A DNA stretch of 5,254 nt from an uncultured Clostridia bacterium (GTDB lineage: Bacteria; Bacillota; Clostridia; Lachnospirales; Lachnospiraceae). The notes beneath the pieces are model-generated. The model was not told the origin of the DNA. It saw nothing but the letters and a program-made list of their open reading frames with translations, and did no database searches. The number at the start of each line of letters is the position of its first letter. Position 1 is the stretch's first letter. Shown here in pieces: positions 1 through 5,254 of this stretch. The stretch spans positions 1 through 5,254 of the forward strand of contig CAMWWR010000167.1 in assembly GCA_947178045.1 (NCBI GenBank), written 5' to 3'. The position numbers and the translations under genes are program-made.

Positions 1-614
<614 letters not shown>

Positions 615-649
615 TTGTTACAGTTCGGCCTTCGGCTTTCCTGTAACAA
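615..649 (+). terminator. Stem-loop between upp and the ABC-F gene; non-canonical terminator candidate
   Basis: TTGTTACAG at 615-623 is the exact reverse complement of CTGTAACAA at 641-649. Inside it a short GGCC-TTC-GGC(T) helper stem at 627-637 can form, giving a two-part hairpin. It begins directly after the ancestral upp stop, which suggests a transcript end. However, the plus strand continues with an A-run rather than a T-run, so it is not a standard intrinsic terminator in that direction. On the minus strand the hairpin is followed by TTATTTT, but no minus-strand gene leads into it. It could instead be a leader structure of the ABC-F mRNA or an RNA 3'-end stem. The stem is certain; its role is not. 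Confidence 0.4.
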
Positions 650-667
650 AAAATATGCTTTATCCAC

Positions 668-672
668 GGGGA
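668..672 (+). promoter_or_regulatory. Ribosome binding site of the ABC-F gene
   Basis: GGGGA lies 5 bases before the ATG at 678. This supports 678 as the start rather than any upstream in-frame codon, since the open frame extends back to 615 through the hairpin and gives non-conserved sequence there. The ATG also overlaps (ATGA) the TGA that ends the frameshifted upp reading frame at 679-681. Confidence 0.55.
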
Positions 673-677
673 TTATT

Positions 678-2831
678 ATGATATTATCATGCAGCAATAT
701 AACAAAAAGCTTCGGCACGGACACCGTCCTTTCCCGCGTGTCCTTCCACATCAACGAGCGTGAAAAGGCCGCGGTCGTCGGCATCAACGGCGCGGGCAAA
801 TCGACCCTGTTCAAAATCATTATGGGCGAGCTGTCCGCCGACGAGGGGGAGGTGACCTGGGCAAAGGGCGCATCCGTCGGCTACCTGTCGCAGCATCAGG
901 ACCTCACCTCGCACAATACAATCTACGAGGAGGTGCTCTCGGTGAAGGCCGGGCTGATCCAGATGGAGGAGCGGATCCGCGCGCTGGAGCTTGAGATGAA
1001 AAACGCGGAGGGGGACGCGCTGGAGCGTCTGCTCTCCTCCTACACAACGCTGAATCACGAGTTTGAGCGCCAGAACGGCTATGCTTGCCGCAGCGAGGCG
1101 GTCGGCGTTCTCAAAGGACTCGGTTTTTCCGAGGAGGAATTCGACAAGCCGGTCAGCGCGCTCTCGGGCGGCCAGAAGACGCGCGTCGCGCTCGGAAAGC
1201 TGCTCCTGTCCAACCCCGACATCATCCTGCTGGACGAGCCGACGAACCATCTCGATATGACCTCGATCGCATGGCTTGAGACCTTTCTGCTCAACTACGG
1301 CGGGGCGGTTGTCGTGATCGCGCACGACCGCTATTTTCTCGACCGCATCGTGACAAAGGTCATCGAGCTCTATGACACGCACGCGCAGACCTACGAGGGA
1401 AATTACTCCGATTACGCGGTCAAAAAGGCCGCGCTGCGCGAGGCGCAGCTTCATCATTATCTCAATCAGCAAAAGGAGATCAGGCATCAGGAGGAGGTCA
1501 TCGCGAAGCTGCGCTCCTTCAACCGCGAAAAATCCATCAAGCGCGCAGAGAGCCGTGAAAAGCTGCTCGACAAAATGGAGCGCGTCGAAAAGCCGGTCGA
1601 GCTGAACACAGAAATGAACATCCGCCTGGAGCCGCGCACCGTCAGCGGCAACGACGTCCTGACCGTGAAGGGGCTCGCCAAGAGCTTCGGCAGCAATCTG
1701 CTGTTTTCCGGCCTGGATTTTGAGATCAAGCGCGGAGAGCGGGTCGCCGTCATCGGCAACAACGGCGCCGGCAAGACGACCACCCTGAAGCTCATCAACG
1801 GGCTGCTCCCTGCGGATGCCGGCGAGATTCGCCCGGGCGCAAAGGTCCATATCGGGTACTACGATCAGGAGCATCAGGTGCTCCACCCGGAAAAAACTAT
1901 ATTCGAGGAAATCCAAGATACCTACCCGAACATGGACAACACCGCCGTCCGCAATGTGCTCGCCGCCTTTTTATTCACCGGCGACGATGTATTCAAGCGG
2001 ATCAGCGAGCTCTCCGGCGGCGAGCGCGGGCGTGTCTCCCTCGCGAAGCTCATGCTTTCCGAGGCGAATTTTCTCCTTCTCGCCGAGCCGACGCGCCATC
2101 TGGATATCACGTCGAAGGAGATTCTGGAAAACGCGCTGCTCTCCTACACCGGCACCGTGCTCTACGTCTCCCACGACCGATATTTTATCAACCGCACCGC
2201 AACGCGCATTCTTGATCTGGAATGCGGAGCGCTGCTGAACTATATCGGAAATTATGACTATTATCTGGAAAAGAAGCCGGAGGTCGAGCGGAAGTATTTC
2301 GGCTTTGCTTTGGCCGACGCACCGGCGGCAAAATCCTCCGATCGTCTGACTAATCACAGGCAGCTTTACAGCGGCCTGAGCACGTCGGGAACCCCGGCGA
2401 ACACTGCGGGAGGGGCGGAGCACGGCACGGGCGGCACAGGACGCGGCGCTTCCAGCAGCAACGGCGCAGGCGGCGGCACAGCGAACGTCGCGGGAGGTCT
2501 GGCGGCAACCGGCAGTACGGCCGGCGCGGGATATACAGCCGGAACAACCGGCTTGTCCGGCGTCGAGGTCCCTGCCGCCGGCAAGCAGGACTGGCTGCAG
2601 CAGAAGGAGGAGCAGGCGCGCGCGCGCAAGCGCCAGAACGACCTGAAAAAGGTGGAGTCCGAAATCGAGTCTCTGGAGACGCGCGACGCGGAGCTTGATG
2701 CCCTGCTCTCCGACGAGACCGTATACTCGAACCCTTCGCGTCTCATGGAGCTCAACAAGGAGAAATCGGAGATCGCCGAACGGCTGGAGGCGCTGATGGA
2801 ACAGTGGGAGGCTCTGTCCAGCCCGGAATAA
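678..2831 (+). CDS. ABC-F family ATPase (YdiF/Uup-like) with altered second Walker B and Gly-rich linker
   Basis: A 717-residue duplicated ABC ATPase with no membrane segments. ABC-F proteins act on the ribosome (translation factors, antibiotic protection) and are not transporters. NBD1: Walker [10 protein letters not shown] at 35-43, signature LSGGQ at 162-166, Walker [13 protein letters not shown] at 182-193, H-switch His216. A charged helical interdomain linker, about 245-305, fits the ABC-F P-site tRNA interaction region. NBD2: Walker [10 protein letters not shown] at 360-368, signature LSGGE at 445-449, H-switch His499. Its Walker B reads [11 protein letters not shown]: Ala469 replaces the usual Asp and Arg473 the usual Asn, while the catalytic Glu470 remains. 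Residues about 569-635 are a Gly/Ala/Ser/Thr-rich low-complexity stretch, then a Glu/Lys/Arg-rich coiled coil to the end, as in the ABC-F C-terminal domain of Uup/YdiF. It is longer than the roughly 520-650 residues common in the family, mostly because of this linker. Start 678 is chosen for its SD and the usual MI-L---NI-KSFG opening. It may be cotranscribed with upp. The exact subfamily and any resistance role cannot be settled from the sequence. Confidence 0.95.
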   Translation: MILSCSNITKSFGTDTVLSRVSFHINEREKAAVVGINGAGKSTLFKIIMGELSADEGEVTWAKGASVGYLSQHQDLTSHNTIYEEVLSVKAGLIQMEERIRALELEMKNAEGDALERLLSSYTTLNHEFERQNGYACRSEAVGVLKGLGFSEEEFDKPVSALSGGQKTRVALGKLLLSNPDIILLDEPTNHLDMTSIAWLETFLLNYGGAVVVIAHDRYFLDRIVTKVIELYDTHAQTYEGNYSDYAVKKAALREAQLHHYLNQQKEIRHQEEVIAKLRSFNREKSIKRAESREKLLDKMERVEKPVELNTEMNIRLEPRTVSGNDVLTVKGLAKSFGSNLLFSGLDFEIKRGERVAVIGNNGAGKTTTLKLINGLLPADAGEIRPGAKVHIGYYDQEHQVLHPEKTIFEEIQDTYPNMDNTAVRNVLAAFLFTGDDVFKRISELSGGERGRVSLAKLMLSEANFLLLAEPTRHLDITSKEILENALLSYTGTVLYVSHDRYFINRTATRILDLECGALLNYIGNYDYYLEKKPEVERKYFGFALADAPAAKSSDRLTNHRQLYSGLSTSGTPANTAGGAEHGTGGTGRGASSSNGAGGGTANVAGGLAATGSTAGAGYTAGTTGLSGVEVPAAGKQDWLQQKEEQARARKRQNDLKKVESEIESLETRDAELDALLSDETVYSNPSRLMELNKEKSEIAERLEALMEQWEALSSPE

Positions 2832-2837
2832 GGGATT

Positions 2838-3054
2838 TCAAAAAATTGCAAGATGAGGTATATGAGATCCGGCTGGCGGAGGACCGGCGGTATTTTAGTC
2901 TGACCTCGGAAATCCGCCAGGGCAACCGGCTGTATGTGGTCTCCACCAACAGCTTCTTGCCTCCATCGCTGCCATCGCGGAAAAATACGGCGGCTCTGCA
3001 AAGGCTTCCAACAGCGACAATGAATTTTTTGTGGATGTGGTGATAAAGATATGA
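2838..3054 (+). pseudogene. Decayed 3' end of a GHKL-type sensor histidine kinase gene
   Basis: Two pieces in different frames resemble, in order, the ATP-binding GHKL domain of AgrC/LytS-like kinases. Piece one (frame of 2804, about 2838-2956) contains AEDRRYFSLTSEIRQGNRLY and then VVSTNSF, matching the strand-turn-strand region that normally ends in -N-F. Piece two (frame of 2956) reads LASIAAIAEKYGG and ends NEFFVDVVIKI at TGA 3052-3054, matching the helix and last strands after the GLGL box. The glycine-rich box (GxGLG) expected between them is absent, and so are the kinase's sensor, H-box and N-box parts. This suggests an internal deletion plus loss of everything 5'. It starts only a few bases after the ABC-F stop. 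An open frame of 79 residues (2804-3043) crosses it but gives no coherent protein. An alternative for piece one alone is a RelE/HigB-like toxin fragment (KKLQDEVYEIRL), but RYFSL plus the downstream IAEKYGG tail favours GHKL. The 5' limit is uncertain. Confidence 0.6.
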
Positions 3055-3088
3055 TGCCGCGCTTTAAGCAGGAAAAGGTTATCTCTCC

Positions 3089-3103
3089 GCCCGGCTGCCG
3101 GGC
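3089..3103. terminator. Small GC hairpin in the convergent intergenic gap
   Basis: GCCCGG at 3089-3094 pairs perfectly with CCGGGC at 3098-3103 around a CTG loop. It sits between the decayed plus-strand GHKL gene and the stop of the minus-strand operon, where transcription from both sides would be expected to end. Neither side has an immediate T-run (the nearest on the minus strand is TTTT about 11 bases on), so it is at most a weak or factor-assisted terminator. Confidence 0.25.
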
Positions 3104-3119
3104 AGCAGAAGGGATTGAT

Positions 3120-3917
3120 TTATCGTTGCCTATCCGGCGCAGCAACCAGATTAATTATATCGATATAGTCATTCATGCTTCTGAATTTTTGATAGTATAG
3201 ATTACGGACATTCAATTCTGTTTCCATTTCGTTATGATTAAGTTGATTGACCGTGTCTTCCAGAATTCCGGCGACCGATAAATCAAATCCGTTAATATTA
3301 TAATATGCCAGCGTAATATGGGGCGTAAAGGGATAATTTAATTTTTTCACATCATCAAAAATCAAATATAATTCCATTAATCTGCGGTATTCGTCCTTAT
3401 CCGCAGGATACAGCCCCATAACCAGACTGGTGTCAACCATATTAAATATGGCTTTACTTTTCATTTTTATTTTGACTTTCTCGTGTTCTTTTATTTCTTT
3501 TGCCTTTTCTATTACTCTGTATTCATTCTCAAACAGCTCCTCCGCCACGTCCCGTAAAACCGGGGAATTACTGAGATCATGCAGGGTTACATGAAACGTA
3601 TCCGGAGCCAATCTTTCACAAAAGCATTCCGGCGCGGAGCGGTGTAATATTTCCGCATACTCCGCTGCTTTTTCCTTCATAGTATCATCCAGTGCAAAAA
3701 CAATCGTATCCCCGTAAAAATTCCGAAACGTGTTATCCCGGGCGACCTTTTGCGAAATTGAGGGACTGCCCCTGAAGTATCCGCTTCCGTAGTGTATTTC
3801 CTTTTTTTCAAAGGAACTGATTCTGTCTAAAAATTCCTGATACGTCTCCATAAATGCGCCATTCTGCTTATCCTTATCGCTCCAACGACCTTTCCGGCTT
3901 CTAACCTTTTTGGTCAT
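3120..3917 (-). CDS. 2H-phosphoesterase-superfamily (LigT-like) protein, function unknown
   Basis: A 265-residue soluble protein. It carries two H-x-T motifs 91 residues apart: FHVTLHD with His109/Thr111 and PHITLAYY with His200/Thr202. That is the paired catalytic signature of the 2H superfamily, which includes RNA 2',3'-cyclic phosphodiesterases and 2'-5' RNA ligase-like enzymes. Known members hydrolyse cyclic or 2'-5' phosphodiesters; the substrate here is not predictable. The N-terminus (residues 2-17) and a segment at about 138-155 are Lys/Arg-rich, which would suit nucleic-acid contact (inference). Start at 3917 is preferred over the internal Met23 because AGGGAG lies 6 bases upstream of it, while Met23 has no clear SD. 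It is last of three minus-strand genes, 10 bases after the GNAT stop, so translational coupling is likely. Base composition is strikingly AT-rich (17 G+C of 60 at 3181-3240) compared with the flanking genes. Family call is good; specific function unknown. Confidence 0.8.
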   Translation of the reverse strand: MTKKVRSRKGRWSDKDKQNGAFMETYQEFLDRISSFEKKEIHYGSGYFRGSPSISQKVARDNTFRNFYGDTIVFALDDTMKEKAAEYAEILHRSAPECFCERLAPDTFHVTLHDLSNSPVLRDVAEELFENEYRVIEKAKEIKEHEKVKIKMKSKAIFNMVDTSLVMGLYPADKDEYRRLMELYLIFDDVKKLNYPFTPHITLAYYNINGFDLSVAGILEDTVNQLNHNEMETELNVRNLYYQKFRSMNDYIDIINLVAAPDRQR

Positions 3918-3923
3918 TCTGCT

Positions 3924-3929
3924 CTCCCT
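3924..3929 (-). promoter_or_regulatory. Ribosome binding site of the 2H gene, overlapping the GNAT stop codon
   Basis: On the minus strand AGGGAG precedes the ATG (3915-3917) by 6 bases, and its first two bases are the AG of the GNAT gene's TAG stop (3928-3930). The overlap decides the start of the 2H gene and suggests that ribosomes finishing the GNAT gene reinitiate on it. Confidence 0.7.
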
Positions 3930-4527
3930 ACAGATTATTCACTTTCTTTCTCGCAATAATACCATTGGGAATATCAATGATATCAAACCCATGTTCAATA
4001 TACATTGACGCAGAACCGCCGCAGTCCTTTACCGTAAATTCTCCCTTTGGCGGATACCCCTCCACATAATCATATCCGTTTCCCCCGGCGTACTGACAGG
4101 CATAATCCAGCAGGGCCTTCGCAATTCCCCTTCTGCGCATATCCGGGGCCACAATAAAGCATACAATGGCGAGCACCTTATCATTCTTGTTCAAATCCTT
4201 CCAGCTGTCCGGGTGATTTTCCCTGCTCAGCCTGAAATAGTTATCCTTGGTGTCCGAATTGCAGAATCCGACGATCTGATTATCGCAAAACGCTGCAAAT
4301 CCATTCAATCTGCCATTTTGTATAAGCTCCCTTGCATAATTTCTCTTACGATATGGTCTTTCGCTTTCCGGCATCAGGCTGCGTTCACGCTCGTGCTCCT
4401 CCGTCCAGTGATGCCAGACGCAATAGCATCCCTTTTCCGCACTCCCGTCCGAAAAAGCCCGATCATCAAAAAAACTAAGATACGCCTCCGACATATTTCT
4501 GTCAAGCCTTTTTACCTCGATGTCCAT
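3928..4527 (-). CDS. GNAT family N-acetyltransferase
   Basis: A 199-residue cytosolic protein predicted to transfer an acetyl group from acetyl-CoA to an amine; the acceptor is unknown. The acetyl-CoA motif A is clear at residues about 121-146: strand IVCFIVAP, then the pyrophosphate loop MRRRGIA (Arg131-Ala136), then the helix KALLDYACQYA. The C-terminal motif B region, SASMYIEHGFDII (172-184), is the usual helix-to-strand ending of the fold. Strand IVGFCNSD (85-92) fits the central sheet. An unusual Cys/His/Trp-rich segment, CYCVWHHW, lies at 34-41 in the acceptor-side N-terminal half. The gene follows the GntR gene by 27 bases and precedes the 2H gene by 10, so the three are probably cotranscribed. 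Composition is AT-richer (26 G+C of 60 at 4321-4380) than the GntR gene beside it. The domain call is secure. Detoxification, antibiotic modification, or protein/tRNA acetylation all remain possible. Confidence 0.88.
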   Translation of the reverse strand: MDIEVKRLDRNMSEAYLSFFDDRAFSDGSAEKGCYCVWHHWTEEHERERSLMPESERPYRKRNYARELIQNGRLNGFAAFCDNQIVGFCNSDTKDNYFRLSRENHPDSWKDLNKNDKVLAIVCFIVAPDMRRRGIAKALLDYACQYAGGNGYDYVEGYPPKGEFTVKDCGGSASMYIEHGFDIIDIPNGIIARKKVNNL

Positions 4528-4537
4528 TTCTGTTTAT

Positions 4538-4543
4538 CTCCCT
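4538..4543 (-). promoter_or_regulatory. Ribosome binding site of the GNAT gene
   Basis: AGGGAG on the minus strand lies 10 bases before the ATG at 4525-4527, within the 27-base gap after the GntR stop. Spacing is slightly long; the overlapping GGAGAT at 4536-4541 would give 8 bases. No promoter-like -35/-10 pair is visible in the gap, which is consistent with readthrough from the GntR gene. Confidence 0.5.
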
Positions 4544-4554
4544 GAAATAGAATT

Positions 4555-5250
4555 TCACTCGTTTTCGTCGATCTGGCCGCACCGGCTCAGGTTGTCGATC
4601 GTCCGCATAATATGCTCGTGCGCGAGCCTTTCCGCTCTTTCGCCGTCCCGCGCGCGGATCGCCTCGAGAATGGCCGTGTGCTCCCGGTTGGAATGCTGCG
4701 CACGCTCCCCCTCCGCCAGAGAGATCCGGCGCACTCTCTCCACATAGTGGTGAAAATCACGGAGAATATGCTCCAGCATTTTGCTCTCGCAGGCCTCGTA
4801 AATCGCCTCGTGGAACTTGTTGTCCAGCTCCACGACCTGCTCCCAGTGCTTTTTCTTTGTATGGAACTCCGACAGGTAGATGATCTCCTCCAGCTGTTCC
4901 AGTCGCTCCTGTGTGATATGCACGCACGCCCAGCGCGCACACAGCCCCTCCAGATACGACCGGATATGGTAAATATCGTGAATGTCCTTCTCCGAAATTC
5001 CGGTGACATAAGCCCCCTTGTTCGGAATAATCTTCACCAGGCCCTCCAGCTCGAGCTGCCGGATCGCCTCGCGCACCGGAGTGCGGCTGACGCCCATCTC
5101 CGTGCCGATCGCGATCTCCCGCAGCTCCTCGCCCTCCCCGTATTTCCCGGAAAGAATATCCTCCCGCAGGCGGTTGAACACCCGTCCCCGCAGGGAATAT
5201 TTGTCCGTCACCTCATCCTGAAGCTCCGCTCTGCTCTCCTCCATAGCCAT
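4555..5250 (-). CDS. GntR family transcriptional regulator, FCD (FadR-like) subfamily
   Basis: A 231-residue DNA-binding regulator. The N-terminal winged helix (about 20-84) includes the recognition region MGVSRTPVREAIRQLELEGL (52-71) and the wing VKIIPNKGAYV. The C-terminal FCD helical domain (about 90-220) carries the four expected metal-site residues: Asp143 and His147 in ELDNKFHEAI, His191 in REHTAILEAI, and His213 in HEHIMRTI. FCD regulators usually sense carboxylic or sugar acids and often repress their own operon; the ligand here is unknown. It is the first of three minus-strand genes, so it may control the downstream GNAT and 2H genes as well as itself. Met at 5250 is used as the start, but only 4 bases upstream are in the window (GAAG on the minus strand, too close for a normal SD) and the frame is still open there. 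The start could be Met3 (5244) or lie outside. Its length fits the family, so little if anything is missing. The promoter and operator are beyond the window. Confidence 0.93.
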   Translation of the reverse strand: MAMEESRAELQDEVTDKYSLRGRVFNRLREDILSGKYGEGEELREIAIGTEMGVSRTPVREAIRQLELEGLVKIIPNKGAYVTGISEKDIHDIYHIRSYLEGLCARWACVHITQERLEQLEEIIYLSEFHTKKKHWEQVVELDNKFHEAIYEACESKMLEHILRDFHHYVERVRRISLAEGERAQHSNREHTAILEAIRARDGERAERLAHEHIMRTIDNLSRCGQIDENE

Positions 5251-5254
5251 CTTC

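Noticed and set aside
615..649. Rex-like operator (TTGTTA ... TAACAA half sites)
   Set aside because: The half sites are separated by far more than the short spacer of Rex operators; the arrangement fits an RNA hairpin better.
631..659. Possible promoter (TTCGGC, 17 bases, TATGCT) before the ABC-F gene
   Set aside because: The -35 match is poor and the elements sit inside the hairpin; not supportable by eye.
687..1916. Long minus-strand open frame (409 codons) opposite the ABC-F gene
   Set aside because: It is antisense to strongly conserved ABC motifs, its translation has no recognisable domain, and such shadows are common in GC-rich coding DNA.
2838..2956. Possible RelE/HigB-type toxin fragment (KKLQDEVYEIRL)
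   Set aside because: The YEIRL pattern is suggestive, but RYFSL, the -N-F ending and the IAEKYGG tail downstream fit a GHKL ATPase domain better, and no antitoxin gene is nearby.
2366..3145. Minus-strand open frame (259 codons), Pro/Ala/Ser-rich
   Set aside because: Its composition is the reverse complement of the Gly-rich linker of the ABC-F gene and it crosses the kinase remnant; no family resemblance.
3051..3200. Short plus-strand open frame of about 49 codons starting at the ATGATG that overlaps the kinase-remnant stop
   Set aside because: It has no SD, no recognisable motif, and runs antisense into the 3' end of the 2H gene.

Overview
The window looks like chromosomal DNA from a fairly high-GC member of the Clostridia (Firmicutes), possibly an Oscillospiraceae- or Lachnospiraceae-like gut bacterium. 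The evidence is indirect: purine-rich Shine-Dalgarno sites, a Firmicutes-style uracil phosphoribosyltransferase, a YdiF/Uup-like ABC-F protein, a GHKL-type histidine-kinase remnant and an FCD-type GntR regulator. No rRNA, tRNA, CRISPR array, insertion sequence or complete mobile element was seen.

Layout: (1) 1-614, plus strand: upp, uracil salvage, missing its first few codons at the window edge. A single missing base near 510 takes the last 34 codons out of frame, so as written it is a pseudogene or a sequence error. (2) 615-677: a spacer with a perfect 9-bp inverted repeat. (3) 678-2831, plus: a 717-residue ABC-F ATPase. Its second ATP site has an altered Walker B motif, and a long Gly/Ala/Ser/Thr-rich linker precedes a C-terminal coiled coil. 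(4) About 2838-3054, plus: the decayed 3' end of a GHKL histidine-kinase-like gene, in two frames. (5) 3055-3119: a short convergent gap with a small hairpin. (6) 3120-5250, minus: three tightly spaced genes read in the order GntR regulator, GNAT acetyltransferase, 2H-phosphoesterase-like protein, with gaps of 27 and 10 bases. This looks like one transcription unit in which the regulator is promoter-proximal.

Base composition splits the window. The upp, ABC-F and GntR genes are GC-rich (hand counts: 41/60 at 1981-2040 and 44/60 at 5041-5100). The GNAT and 2H genes are much more AT-rich (26/60 at 4321-4380, 17/60 at 3181-3240). The GNAT-2H pair is therefore a candidate acquired cassette between a decayed kinase gene and a host-like regulator.

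I did not find a clearly new system. The most useful leads are the ABC-F protein with one apparently degenerate ATP site plus a low-complexity linker, the frameshifted upp, and the AT-rich GNAT-2H pair. All functions are inferred from motifs by eye; no database search was run.
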